Assembly (NCBI RefSeq): GCF_000143765.1
Contig: NZ_GL379773.1
Location: 186,001-250,000, forward strand
From: Sphingobacterium spiritivorum ATCC 33861
Lineage (GTDB): Bacteria > Bacteroidota > Bacteroidia > Sphingobacteriales > Sphingobacteriaceae
Length of the DNA stretch: 64,000 nt
Reading direction: 5' to 3'
Numbering within the stretch: position 1 is the stretch's first letter; every line of letters starts with the position of its first letter. Shown here one piece after another: positions 34,501 through 44,214 of the stretch. The notes under the pieces were generated by a model. That model did not search any database. It had not been told where the DNA came from and worked only from the letters and a program-made list of their open reading frames with translations. Made by a program: the position numbers and the translations under genes.

Positions 34501-36492
34501 TTAATCATAGAATTTCCAACTCACACCGAACCGAAGATTTGCTTCGTTCATCGGATACCTTCTCACGGTATAATATCCTTTAGGGTAAACGAATTGATTG
34601 ATGAAATTATAGCTGATAAATAAGTTCACCCTCTTTATGTTAGCTGTAGCCCACACATCGACAATCGGGTAAGTAGAAAACTCTATGCCCACATTATCAT
34701 TATAAAACTGTCCCGAATTGATCGAATAAGACGGCGTACGAAATGGTGTATTGAATTTCACATCCGTTCCCAGATTAAAATCCAACACTTTATATAATTT
34801 ATTGTTGTAATAAAAGCTATGCCATGTGTATATTTCAGGAATCGCTAAAATACCAGCAGCATCGGATTTTTGATACACAACCAAATTGTTTAAATGGAAG
34901 TTCCCAAACTTAAAGTTTTGCCCTACAGATATTTTCAGTAAATTCAGATTTCCAAATTGTGCGGGTTCAATTTGCCTTGCGAGTTCTGCATTGTTACTTG
35001 GATTGTCTATTTCCTTAAAATAGAGATAATTGCTGATCAGGAAGTATTCTGCCTTACCTGTAAATCCTATTTTATTGTTTTTATAGGCAAATGACAGATT
35101 CTGTGTCTTTGTTTTATCAAAGTTGTTGTTCCATTTATGATATGTATAGTTTAAGCGGTCAAATATCATCTCCGGTGACTTATTTTGACTATAAGCACCT
35201 AAACTGATCTTTCCGGCATTTTCACTTAACAGTACATCCGCTTTTGCTTCATACAGATAATCGCCAAAGTTACGCCCCAATATAATCTGATCAACTCTTC
35301 CCTGAAAATTGACCCTGTCGCTAAACTTATACCCGACTGTACCCCAAATGGTGCTATTCTGAAAAAACTCACTACCAAGTGTATCTTTTGAGCCAGAATA
35401 CCAGATCAGATCATTTTTAAATCCCAGATCCAGCTTCGCTTCATTTTTAAGTTTTCCTCCCGGTCTTAAATAGAATGTATACGTAAATTCATTAGATATA
35501 TTGGTAATTGAAGTCGTATCTCGTGTAAGTACACTTCCTCCTACCGGGAAGGCATCGTATGAATCGGCTTCGTTCTTAAAAAACAGAAATTTCTGCATGC
35601 GGATAGATGAGTTGTGAGAAACAGCATTCGTCGGATGTATCTCCATTTCGGGCGTCCCTGCATTAATCGTATCCAGCCGACCTATGTAATAAGACTGCCG
35701 AAGAAAAAATGAATTATCTTTCCATTTATTATAGGGCCTGTTTGCTGTCTGCCCACTCAGCTTTGTTTCATAAGTATACTTGGCCTGGCCTGTCGTATCC
35801 TGAAAGATATTATTATTCACTACCGAACCATTCTCCGTGGCATCTAAGGAATTGAAGACAGCATTGACGAGCATATTATACCGCAGGTTGGAAGACTCAT
35901 ACCAGGAGAACACAGCCGCTTTTCGATCACTGTAATTTTGGTTTTTATAATAACCATCTGTATTCGTGGCGTGATATTCTGCCCCGATGTTCCAATGTGG
36001 TGTAATATTTTGTGCAATTTTGGCTTTAAAAACCTGATCATCAAAGAAAAATCCTACAGCATACAACTCCGAATATCTGGCTCGTGCTCTGTAATACTGT
36101 ATAGAGTCGGGCCGCAGTAAATAACGCTCCATAGCATGAAATCCACTCTGAAATCCTATGGTTTTATTCGGATTGAAAAGAAGATCACGTGATGCAAGTC
36201 CGTAAGACCCAAGGTTTATACTTGGATTCCATGGTAAATTTTGCTTATTGAAGTACTGAAAATTTCGATGCGAGGTATCAATCTGTACGGTATATGTTGC
36301 TTGCTTCAGCATCTCTAATGTAGCATAGCGAACATATCTTGCCGTAAACTCTACCGAATCTTTTTTGTTATCCTCTTTTGCACGTGCAGAGTCCAGAGCA
36401 GTACTCCACTCTTCCCCTTCTTGAGCGTGCGCTTGCCCAATTCCCAAACTGACACAGCATATTAATGCTAAAACGCGGAGTAAAATTCTCAT
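34501..36492 (-). CDS. Putative outer-membrane porin (PF14121 type)
   Basis: 663 residues with a signal peptide ending QAHAQ. After an acidic linker the protein is a run of amphipathic beta strands with the family start NLGSYGLASRDLLFNPNKTIGFQ, and it ends NLRFGVSWKFYD with a terminal aromatic signature for outer-membrane assembly. This matches the Bacteroidetes putative porin family (PF14121). Substrate unknown. It is 62 bases downstream of the purine nucleoside phosphorylase gene. Confidence 0.84.
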   Translation of the reverse strand: MRILLRVLALICCVSLGIGQAHAQEGEEWSTALDSARAKEDNKKDSVEFTARYVRYATLEMLKQATYTVQIDTSHRNFQYFNKQNLPWNPSINLGSYGLASRDLLFNPNKTIGFQSGFHAMERYLLRPDSIQYYRARARYSELYAVGFFFDDQVFKAKIAQNITPHWNIGAEYHATNTDGYYKNQNYSDRKAAVFSWYESSNLRYNMLVNAVFNSLDATENGSVVNNNIFQDTTGQAKYTYETKLSGQTANRPYNKWKDNSFFLRQSYYIGRLDTINAGTPEMEIHPTNAVSHNSSIRMQKFLFFKNEADSYDAFPVGGSVLTRDTTSITNISNEFTYTFYLRPGGKLKNEAKLDLGFKNDLIWYSGSKDTLGSEFFQNSTIWGTVGYKFSDRVNFQGRVDQIILGRNFGDYLYEAKADVLLSENAGKISLGAYSQNKSPEMIFDRLNYTYHKWNNNFDKTKTQNLSFAYKNNKIGFTGKAEYFLISNYLYFKEIDNPSNNAELARQIEPAQFGNLNLLKISVGQNFKFGNFHLNNLVVYQKSDAAGILAIPEIYTWHSFYYNNKLYKVLDFNLGTDVKFNTPFRTPSYSINSGQFYNDNVGIEFSTYPIVDVWATANIKRVNLFISYNFINQFVYPKGYYTVRRYPMNEANLRFGVSWKFYD

Positions 36493-36554
36493 CTACAATC
36501 TTTCGAAATTTATTTTGTTGTTTCCTGCCTCAAAAATAACGCTAAAAAACAAAA

Positions 36555-37370
36555 TTATTGTAGTGCAATTAATTCTTTCATAATCGCGGTCATTTTGGGT
36601 TCAGATCTTGCCGCCACATCTACAATCTCCTGAAGTGAAACGGGTGTAAGTTCATCATGAAATCCTTCATCTGTCACTACCGAAATCGCAAACACAGGTA
36701 ATCCCATATGATTTGCTACGATAACTTCTGGAACGGTACTCATGCCGACAATATCTCCTCCAATAATACGCATATAGCGATATTCTGCACGCGTTTCAAG
36801 ATTAGGTCCCGGAGTAGATACATACACAACTTTATGCGCTTTAAAACCCAGTTTGTCAGCTATATCCAATGCCTGTTTGGTCATGGTAGGATCATAGGGT
36901 CTGCTCATATCAGGGAAACGCGGGCCGAATACATTTTCATTTCCTCCACGCAAAGGATTATCCGGTAACAAATCGATATGATCATCTATAATTCCTAAAT
37001 CCCCTTTTTTGATCTCCGGATTGAGTGACCCTGAAGCATTGGACACGAATAGTTTTTGTATGCCTAATACTTTCATAACGCGCACTGGAAAAGTAATTTC
37101 ACGCATACTATAGCCTTCATAATAATGAAGTCTTCCCTGCATAGCTACGACCTTGCGGCCGTTTAAAGTCCCGAAGATTAGTTTTCCGGAATGAAACTCT
37201 ACAGTGGAGATTGGAAAGTTAGGGATATTCGAGTACATGAGTTGGAACTCGACGTCAATTTCATCGACCAGTTTTCCCAATCCTGTCCCCAAGATAATAC
37301 CGAATTCGGGAACAAAGTCTCCTATTCGTTTTTTGATAAATGATACGGTTTCTTCTATAGATTGATACAT
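36555..37370 (-). CDS. punA: Purine-nucleoside phosphorylase
   Basis: 271 residues from the ATG at 37370 (MYQSIEETVSFIKKRIG). An upstream in-frame start is excluded because it would translate the hairpin region. It is the trimeric (low molecular mass) PNP type, which splits guanosine and inosine to bases and ribose-1-phosphate. Motifs are FGIILGTGLGKLVDEI, GRLHYYEGYSMREITFPVRVMKVLG, FVSNASGSLNP and GPNLETRAEYRYMRIIGGDIVGMSTVPEVIVA. An unusual long hairpin covers its start codon. It lies downstream of the MurNAc-type operon and may be read from it. Confidence 0.95.
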   Translation of the reverse strand: MYQSIEETVSFIKKRIGDFVPEFGIILGTGLGKLVDEIDVEFQLMYSNIPNFPISTVEFHSGKLIFGTLNGRKVVAMQGRLHYYEGYSMREITFPVRVMKVLGIQKLFVSNASGSLNPEIKKGDLGIIDDHIDLLPDNPLRGGNENVFGPRFPDMSRPYDPTMTKQALDIADKLGFKAHKVVYVSTPGPNLETRAEYRYMRIIGGDIVGMSTVPEVIVANHMGLPVFAISVVTDEGFHDELTPVSLQEIVDVAARSEPKMTAIMKELIALQ

Positions 37371-37430
37371 GCGTGCAAAAAAAAGTTTAAATTCAAACTT
37401 AACGCATTTTTTTTGCACGCACAAGTATCA
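37363..37430 (-). promoter_or_regulatory. Long hairpin covering the punA start codon
   Basis: GCGTGCAAAAAAAA (37371-37384) and TTTTTTTTGCACGC (37407-37420) form a perfect 14-bp inverted repeat. The outer arms TGATAC (37363-37368) and GTATCA (37425-37430) pair beyond a small internal loop. In the minus-strand mRNA the ATG lies in the outer stem, just 3' of the GCACGC arm. A small AGTTT/AAACT hairpin sits within the loop. Control of punA translation, or transcription termination before punA, are both possible. Confidence 0.55.
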
Positions 37431-37449
37431 AATGGTATTCATAGGTAGA

Positions 37450-38937
37450 TTAGAGAGCTTTGGTATCAGCATGCTGTTTACCCGGTGATGTAATGATCAA
37501 CATCAGGGCAGTCAGGAATCCGTTATACACGATCAATTCGTAACCAATTCTGTAAGTTGTATGCGGTACAATCAGAAAGTAATTGATCAAGAATAATATA
37601 ACCGGAGAGAGCACACAAATAAGTGGAACCAAGTTATCATTGACACGATATCTTGTCAAAATACCTAAAGCAAATAATCCTAACAAAGGACCATATGTAT
37701 AGCTCGCTGCTACGAAAATTGCTGTAACAACTGAATCATCGTTGAGAATTCTGAAAATCAAGATAACAACAAGCATCAGTACGGAGAATCCAACATGTAC
37801 CCAGTTGCGCTGGCGCACTAAAGCCGGATCATTCGGATTTGCTTTTTTATTGAAGTTTAGAAAATCCACACAGAAAGATGTAGTCAGCGCTGTCAAAGCA
37901 GAATCTGTTGTTGCAAATGTCGCAGCAGTAAGCCCCATCATAAAGATAATACCCGGAGCAAGAGAAAGATAATTCAGTGCAATTTCGGGATATAAATAAT
38001 CCGGTGTACGCAAAGCGGAAACGTCGATATTATTTTCTGCAGCATAGATATACAATAAGGCTCCTACTGCGAGAAAAAACAAATTGATAACAACAAATAT
38101 GCTGGTAAAAGTCAACATGTTTTTCTGTGCTTCGCCGATCGTGCTCATACTTAAATTCTTCTGCATCAGATCCTGATCCAGTCCGGTCATAGCGATGGTA
38201 ACGAATATACCCCCAATGAAATTCTTCAGGAAGTGATTCTTATCGCCCAACAGATCCTCCCATACGAATATAGAAGAGTATGAACTGTTTTTTACTTTTT
38301 CAAATGCTTCTACTACTGAAATTCCAAGGCCATCTGCCATGAAATAAATGGATAGTACAACTGCCAGCAACAGGAAGAATGTCTGCAATGTATCAGTGAT
38401 AATAATAGTCTTGAGACCTCCTTTATTTGTATACATCCAGATCAGGATGAGACAGATCGCAATCGTTACTGCGAATGGAACCTGAAGCGAATCAAATATA
38501 AATTTCTGCAGAATGATAGCAACCAGGTAAAGTCTGAACGCCGAACCTATAGTTCTGGATATCAGAAATATCATTGCCCCGCTTTTATAGCTTTTATGCC
38601 CGAATCGTTCTTCTAAATAGGTGTAAATGGAAGTCAGATTCATACGATAATACAAGGGCAACAACACATATGCAATCATCACAAATCCTACAGCATTACC
38701 CAGGACAAACTGGAAGTAGCTGAAGTTAGTATGACCTACTGCACCCGGAACAGAGATAAATGTAACTCCGGACAGCGCTGTACCTATCATTCCAAAAGCA
38801 ACCATATACCATTTAGAATTGCGGTTAGCAACAAAAAATGTAGAGTTGTCAGATGATTTTCTGGATGTAAAATAGGCTACTCCGAGCAAAAGTCCGAAAT
38901 AAACCAATAAAAAGGTTAATAATATTAAAGGTGACAT
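37450..38937 (-). CDS. Sodium:solute symporter, candidate MurNAc or amino-sugar importer
   Basis: 495 residues with about 13 membrane segments of the SSS family (LeuT fold, sodium-coupled import across the inner membrane). Family features include FGMIGTALSGVTFISVPGAVG in helix 1-2, AIFVAASYTYGPLLGLFALGI near the end and the TLQTFFLL segment. The gene is 28 bases downstream of murQ, in a run with a NamZ muramidase and a SusC/SusD pair. In Tannerella forsythia a transporter gene is likewise linked to murQ. MurNAc or a related amino sugar is therefore the favoured substrate, by context only. Confidence 0.87.
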   Translation of the reverse strand: MSPLILLTFLLVYFGLLLGVAYFTSRKSSDNSTFFVANRNSKWYMVAFGMIGTALSGVTFISVPGAVGHTNFSYFQFVLGNAVGFVMIAYVLLPLYYRMNLTSIYTYLEERFGHKSYKSGAMIFLISRTIGSAFRLYLVAIILQKFIFDSLQVPFAVTIAICLILIWMYTNKGGLKTIIITDTLQTFFLLLAVVLSIYFMADGLGISVVEAFEKVKNSSYSSIFVWEDLLGDKNHFLKNFIGGIFVTIAMTGLDQDLMQKNLSMSTIGEAQKNMLTFTSIFVVINLFFLAVGALLYIYAAENNIDVSALRTPDYLYPEIALNYLSLAPGIIFMMGLTAATFATTDSALTALTTSFCVDFLNFNKKANPNDPALVRQRNWVHVGFSVLMLVVILIFRILNDDSVVTAIFVAASYTYGPLLGLFALGILTRYRVNDNLVPLICVLSPVILFLINYFLIVPHTTYRIGYELIVYNGFLTALMLIITSPGKQHADTKAL

Positions 38938-38965
38938 GTGTTTAGTTTGATTGTTTTAGTATTCG

Positions 38966-39787
38966 TTATCCTTTACTTACATAATTCTCAATTGCCTTCC
39001 GGACATTTCCAAATTCTTCCAGTAGTTCTGATGCCGTTAATTCATCAGCGCCTGTTTCATCCATAATAATACGAACTCCTCTGGCTACCAATTTGTGATT
39101 AGACAACTGCATATCGACCATTTTATTTCCTTTGACTCGTCCCAAACGAATCATGATAGAAGTACTTAACATATTGAGAACCAGCTTTTGTGCAGTACCG
39201 GCTTTCATACGTGTAGATCCTGTTACAAACTCAGGGCCTACAATCACTTCGACTGGTAACTGTGCTACCGCGGCGATCGGAGATCCTCCGTTACAAACAA
39301 TACATCCTGTGATTAATCCTTTTTCATTAGCTGTAGTCAATCCACCAATGACATACGGAGTAGTTCCGGATGCAGCAATACCGATCACTACATCATTTTC
39401 ATTTACACCATATTCTTCCAGATCTTTCCATGCCTGCTCAATATCATCTTCTGCAAATTCTACAGCCTTACGTATAGCCGTATCACCACCAGCGATCAAC
39501 CCGATAATCCAGTCAAACGGAACCCCAAATGTTGGAGGACATTCCGATGCATCCAGTATACCCAAGCGACCACTGGTACCTGCTCCGATATAGAAAAGAC
39601 GGCCTCCGGTTTTCATTTTCTCTACAGTAGCCGTTACGAGCTTTTCAATCTGAGGAATTGCTCTTTCTACAGCTAAAGGGACAGTCTTATCCTCTGCATT
39701 TATATTGGTTAACAATTCGTGTACAGACATTTTGTCCAGGTCCTGATAGTTGGATTCTTTCTCCGTGGTGTTAATCATCTTTATCAT
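38966..39787 (-). CDS. murQ: N-acetylmuramic acid 6-phosphate etherase
   Basis: About 273 residues. ATG at 39787 is chosen; GTG at 39799 and ATG at 39778 are in frame nearby. MurQ removes the lactyl ether from MurNAc-6-phosphate, giving GlcNAc-6-phosphate in peptidoglycan recycling. The SIS-domain signature GRLFYIGAGTSGRLGILDASECPPTFG is present, with VIGIAASGTTPYVIGGL and GSTRMKAGTAQKLVLNML. The neighbouring NamZ muramidase gene and symporter gene fit the same pathway. The MurNAc kinase it needs is not in the window. Confidence 0.96.
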   Translation of the reverse strand: MIKMINTTEKESNYQDLDKMSVHELLTNINAEDKTVPLAVERAIPQIEKLVTATVEKMKTGGRLFYIGAGTSGRLGILDASECPPTFGVPFDWIIGLIAGGDTAIRKAVEFAEDDIEQAWKDLEEYGVNENDVVIGIAASGTTPYVIGGLTTANEKGLITGCIVCNGGSPIAAVAQLPVEVIVGPEFVTGSTRMKAGTAQKLVLNMLSTSIMIRLGRVKGNKMVDMQLSNHKLVARGVRIIMDETGADELTASELLEEFGNVRKAIENYVSKG

Positions 39788-39818
39788 TGTCTTAATCACT
39801 TGTATATGCTGTGCTACA

Positions 39819-42299
39819 TTACAGCATGTCGTTTATCACTTTAAAATGGTAATCTTTTTTTCTTAATTCTTTAATGAGACGAGGGAGCAAGGTATAAAAT
39901 TTGTCCTTTCGCTTCGGATCCGTCCCCAAATGTACTAATATAATGTATCCGTTTAACCCTTCTTTTTGTTCCTTTTCAATCAATTGACTATAAATAGTTT
40001 CCGATTCCAGATAACGGCTGCCCATTTCCGGATACGTATAATCTGCAGCCGTTCTTAACCCTGGCGTAAAATTTACAACCTGAATCCCCTCCTGTTCGGC
40101 CCATGAAACAATGTCTGTATTATACCACTCGTATGAAGGTAAGAAATATCTGGCAACATCTCTCTTCACTCCATATTTTTTCATTTTCTGAAAATTATTA
40201 TTCAGATCCTGCGTGAATTCCTCCTTTGAGACCCGTGTATGCTGGCGGTCTTCCCAGTCGCAGTACAACAAATGCTGATCAGAATGAGGCGCCAGATAAT
40301 GCCCCCTTTTAACAATCTCTTTTGTGATACCATCGGTATCCGGATTATCCAGAAACCGGCCTGTAACAAAGAAAGAGCCCTGAATCTTTTCTTTTTTCAA
40401 TGTTTCCAGAATGGAAGTCGCTCCATCATAGAATTCATCTGCTGTAAAGACTAATGAAATATTCTTTTTGGCCGGATCACCTTTTATAATCGCACCGTAA
40501 TTATCTTTTACCAAATGATGGTTACCCTCTTCCTGAGCTGCTAACAAATACACCAGCGAAGCCGTTCCATCCATTGTTGGTTCATTTGTACTGTAATCGC
40601 CATAGTCATCATGGTAAACCGCCAGTTCGCTCTGGAACTCAGCATATTCATCTTCTTCATTCAGTTTAATTCCAATCAGATTATTGAATATTGAAGAATA
40701 TACCGGACCATCTACCAATCCTCCATCTATAGGATGGTTTCCAATCTTTGTAAATGCGGAGTGCGGATCAACCGGGGTATCTCCATCAGCCGGGAGACCG
40801 TATACCATACTTGTACCCCATGGATTGACACCAAATAACCAATCGATATTGGCCTGCTCTAAAGCGGCATAGGAAGAATCCTTACTGATATCCCGATACC
40901 ATTTACATTGTATAGCAAAAGAAACGGTAAGATTGTTACTGCACCAGATGAATGGTACGCCGCGGTAGAAGGCATTTTCCTTTGCCCGTGACCACACCTG
41001 ATCTATACCTTCTTTATAGAATGCTATCACTTTCTTCTGCTCATCACCTTTTAGCGATTTAGCTAATTCATAGTGCCCAAGATTAATAAAAGGATAATAT
41101 TGATAATGACTCGCTGTATCTCTGATCATCCAGGGAGTTACTTTTTCCTGCTCTGCGAAATCCAATGCTTTTCTCGCATATGTCTGATCTCCTGTTTTGG
41201 AAAACAGCAGAGCTGACGCCAGCTCCATATCATCTACCCAATTGTCTTCTGCATAGATATAAGGAGATTTGACAGAAACGGTCTGTGTTACTCCCGGTTT
41301 TATATAAGCATATTCCAGAGCTGATGTTGCTTTGTCCTGCAAGGTGCCGGAGTAGGTTGGATCAACAGACTGAAATAAGGTACTGCCTAATGTAAATGCA
41401 CTGGAAAACTTAGCTGCGGTAGAACTTGTACCGGTAGTGTTGTTCATAAATTTCCCGCGTTGCTGTGGTTCTCCGTCAATAAAGTAAACCGGACGTTCGA
41501 ATCCTCTTCCATAAAACGGATCTTCTTTGGGGATACGCATATTTGTGTGATCCCTGTCATCAGCGATCTGATTGAACATCAGATGTGGCTGAGGATGCAT
41601 TTTCAGGAGCCAGTCCAGCCCCCATTTTGCTTCATCCAGAACATCGGGAATGCCATTTTTACCCACCAGTCCGTTGGCTTGTTTTGTATCCTCAAAAACA
41701 TGCGGAAAATCACGGTAAGCAGCCAGCAAATGATATGTTGCATTAGCAGAAGTCGTAGAATACTGAAGATAGTCGGACGCATCATGCCAGCCTCCTCCTG
41801 CATCGATATGCGTACTATCCGGAATCCCGGCTTTTCCGGCATACATCGTAAATCCGTCATGGGTATGACAGCTATCCTGTAAGAACGGATTGAAAAGTGT
41901 ACGTTGTTGCCTCATATAACGCAGAGCAAAATCTGCAGTGCCCTTATAGACATTTTTATTAATCTTAAATGTAGGGGAGACGGTCTTACCTGCCTTAATA
42001 TAATATTCGCCCTCTTCCCGGAACACAGAAAAATCTAAACGAAGGGAATGGAGAAACGGTCCGTAAGCTCCGAAATTTTTGCCGCTGTTATTTTTAAAGA
42101 CTGTTTTTTGTGTGCGCACATTGATCAACTCAAATTTTTGAGGTACCGATTGCTCTTTTGAAACCCACACAGCTACCTTGACGGCCTGCGGAGTATAGCC
42201 TATCTGATTAATACGAATCCAGGATTTTTCTTGTGATTTAGCAAGATTAAAACACAAAACAGCACAAAACAGCATGGTTGTCTGCATGAATTTTTGCAT
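39819..42299 (-). CDS. GH9-polysaccharide deacetylase fusion enzyme
   Basis: About 826 residues; an in-frame ATG at 42320 would add 7. A signal peptide (AVLCFNLAKSQ) precedes a CelD_N-type Ig-like domain (about 25-110). A GH9 catalytic domain follows (about 115-575) with the nucleophile region DAGGGWHDASDY near 166-177 and the acid region DDYGDYSTNEPTMDGTASLVY. The last 210 residues are a NodB/CE4-type deacetylase with HSDQH, RYFLPSYEW and ILVHLGTDP; the first motif is expanded (TADEFYDGA). Some GH9 enzymes are exo-glucosaminidases, which would fit a partner deacetylase acting on GlcNAc. A cellulase role is unlikely in this amino-sugar locus. Confidence 0.85.
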   Translation of the reverse strand: MQKFMQTTMLFCAVLCFNLAKSQEKSWIRINQIGYTPQAVKVAVWVSKEQSVPQKFELINVRTQKTVFKNNSGKNFGAYGPFLHSLRLDFSVFREEGEYYIKAGKTVSPTFKINKNVYKGTADFALRYMRQQRTLFNPFLQDSCHTHDGFTMYAGKAGIPDSTHIDAGGGWHDASDYLQYSTTSANATYHLLAAYRDFPHVFEDTKQANGLVGKNGIPDVLDEAKWGLDWLLKMHPQPHLMFNQIADDRDHTNMRIPKEDPFYGRGFERPVYFIDGEPQQRGKFMNNTTGTSSTAAKFSSAFTLGSTLFQSVDPTYSGTLQDKATSALEYAYIKPGVTQTVSVKSPYIYAEDNWVDDMELASALLFSKTGDQTYARKALDFAEQEKVTPWMIRDTASHYQYYPFINLGHYELAKSLKGDEQKKVIAFYKEGIDQVWSRAKENAFYRGVPFIWCSNNLTVSFAIQCKWYRDISKDSSYAALEQANIDWLFGVNPWGTSMVYGLPADGDTPVDPHSAFTKIGNHPIDGGLVDGPVYSSIFNNLIGIKLNEEDEYAEFQSELAVYHDDYGDYSTNEPTMDGTASLVYLLAAQEEGNHHLVKDNYGAIIKGDPAKKNISLVFTADEFYDGATSILETLKKEKIQGSFFVTGRFLDNPDTDGITKEIVKRGHYLAPHSDQHLLYCDWEDRQHTRVSKEEFTQDLNNNFQKMKKYGVKRDVARYFLPSYEWYNTDIVSWAEQEGIQVVNFTPGLRTAADYTYPEMGSRYLESETIYSQLIEKEQKEGLNGYIILVHLGTDPKRKDKFYTLLPRLIKELRKKDYHFKVINDML

Positions 42300-42338
42300 A
42301 TGTTTATGTGTTAACGTCATCTTTAATATTTTCAGTGA

Positions 42339-44204
42339 TTAAGGTTGATATGACAGCGAAACAACTTTACCGTCCATTGTACTTGCAATAATACTATTTT
42401 TTTTGCTTACTAATATAGGATTAACCATACCATTTGAAATTTTATATTGCCATTCTATTTCCCCGGACTTCGCATTGATTGCTGAAACCAGCCCTGATTG
42501 ACTTGGCACAAACACGTAACGCCCCGCTGACACGATTGCAGACGGAGTAAGTTCGTAAGGCAATTGTAACTTTGACTGCCAGTCAATCTCCATACTATCG
42601 GCACGGCTTGAGACACCCAACAGTTGCCCATCCATGGTTTTAACGTATACATGCTGACCATCTTTTGATAAGCCCATAGATTCTCTTACACGATAAGGAT
42701 CTTTTTTAGCTCTCCATATAATATGCCCGTCTGAAGCATCCAATGCTGTCATAAATCTATCGGGAGCAACCACAAAGATACGATCGTGAATAGCGACAGG
42801 GTAGCAGGCTGCAGCAGAAAACATACGGTTAGCATGCCCGTTGTTCCATTCCCAGGCCAATTTTCCATCTGCAATATTCAAGGCATAAAAGCCATTTCCC
42901 CAGGATCCGAAGATAACCTTGTCTTTATACAGAGTAGGCAGCGTCGAAACATATCCCTTTACCTGGTCAAAAGTCCATTTTACAGCTCCGGTGCTAATAT
43001 CTATAGCTCTGAACTTTCCATCAGACCCACCTATGTAAGCCATCCCATTATGGACTGCAGGCGATCCTAATACAGATTTGTCTGTATCTACTCTCCATTT
43101 CAGCTTTCCGTTGTCGGCATTAATACCATAAATGGTATGATCCGATGATCCTACAACAATCGTATTTTTCCATACGGCAGGAGTAGAATAGACTTTTCCT
43201 TTTGTAGAAAAAGTCCATACTTTTTTCCCTGTATTGTTATTTAAGGCTATGATTTCACCAAGTGTATTGGCTGTAATAATAAGATCTTTATAGCTGTTCA
43301 TACCTGCACCTATATCACCGGCATCTTCAAATACCCAATTCACTTTTACTTTATCGCTGTACTTTGTATTGACTGTATAATCAGGTCTGGGATAGACTGT
43401 TTTATCGGTCGCAAACTGATGATCTTTCAATTCTACAGTTGCCCAGGCAGATTCCAGGGCTTGCCCCGGTTTCTTTACCTGATAAACCGCTTTTCCGTCC
43501 CCTATTGTTACTATATTGTATCCTCCAATACTATCCTTTGCACGAAGATTAGATCTTCCCATTATACCGGGAATACCTTCCCAGTTGTATTTTACATTCG
43601 CGTGTCCGTGACCACAAAATGCCAGTTGTACATTCCTTTTCTTCACACGATTTATTGCTTCAAACCAATTGTTGAGCGATGAATCCTGCGGATAATGATT
43701 GATATATATGAGGGGCGTCTGCGTATCGGGATTTGCTTTAAAAACGGAATCCATCCACACCAGATTTTCTCTTGGGATCTGGCCGGGACTCATACGCATA
43801 TTGGGTCCTGAGTTAGTCCCCATGAACATATAGCCTTTATGTCTGAAAAAAAATGTCTCTCCTCCAAATACTTTTCTGAATGTATTGGCGCCATTTTCGG
43901 ACCAGTTGCCGTCATGATTTCCGGGTATTACATACCAGGGTAACTGCAGACTATCCAAAATCTGCTTAGCCAATCTTAATTCTGCATCTGCACCAAATTC
44001 CGTTATATCGCCCGAGAGAATAACAAAATCCAGTTGCTGCTGCGCATTCAGATCCTTAACCGTCCGACGCAAGTCATCCGCTCCTGTTGCTCCTCCAACA
44101 TGCGTATCAGTCACATGTGCAAATCTGAATGATTGAGCAGAAAGACTTTGTGCAAAAAGAAGACAAAGAGCAATAAATATAGATTTAGTAGGCATGTTTT
44201 TCAT
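42339..44204 (-). CDS. Exported metallophosphoesterase-PQQ-type propeller fusion
   Basis: About 621 residues from the ATG at 44204, 10 bases after the upstream stop. A signal peptide ends SLSAQ. Residues about 25-260 form a calcineurin-like phosphoesterase with FAHVTDTHVGG, ILSGDITEFG, IPGNHDGNW, INHYPQ and FCGHGHAN, a full metal site. The remaining part is a seven- or eight-bladed beta-propeller with PQQ/BamB-type repeats (GEIIALNNNTGKKVWTF, YGINADNGKLKWRV, RAIDISTGAVKWTF). Its job in a muropeptide locus is unclear; a phosphate-bearing wall polymer or a lipid-linked fragment is possible. Confidence 0.87.
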   Translation of the reverse strand: MKNMPTKSIFIALCLLFAQSLSAQSFRFAHVTDTHVGGATGADDLRRTVKDLNAQQQLDFVILSGDITEFGADAELRLAKQILDSLQLPWYVIPGNHDGNWSENGANTFRKVFGGETFFFRHKGYMFMGTNSGPNMRMSPGQIPRENLVWMDSVFKANPDTQTPLIYINHYPQDSSLNNWFEAINRVKKRNVQLAFCGHGHANVKYNWEGIPGIMGRSNLRAKDSIGGYNIVTIGDGKAVYQVKKPGQALESAWATVELKDHQFATDKTVYPRPDYTVNTKYSDKVKVNWVFEDAGDIGAGMNSYKDLIITANTLGEIIALNNNTGKKVWTFSTKGKVYSTPAVWKNTIVVGSSDHTIYGINADNGKLKWRVDTDKSVLGSPAVHNGMAYIGGSDGKFRAIDISTGAVKWTFDQVKGYVSTLPTLYKDKVIFGSWGNGFYALNIADGKLAWEWNNGHANRMFSAAACYPVAIHDRIFVVAPDRFMTALDASDGHIIWRAKKDPYRVRESMGLSKDGQHVYVKTMDGQLLGVSSRADSMEIDWQSKLQLPYELTPSAIVSAGRYVFVPSQSGLVSAINAKSGEIEWQYKISNGMVNPILVSKKNSIIASTMDGKVVSLSYQP

Positions 44205-44214
44205 TTTTAGGCTT

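Noticed and set aside
37363..37430. Known purine or preQ1 riboswitch before punA
   Set aside because: No conserved purine-riboswitch junction or preQ1 pseudoknot pattern is visible; only a long simple hairpin. Kept as an unclassified leader structure.
39819..42299. Assignment of the GH9 protein as a cellulase
   Set aside because: Neighbouring genes are for muramic acid and amino-sugar metabolism and it is fused to a deacetylase; cellulose is a poor fit.
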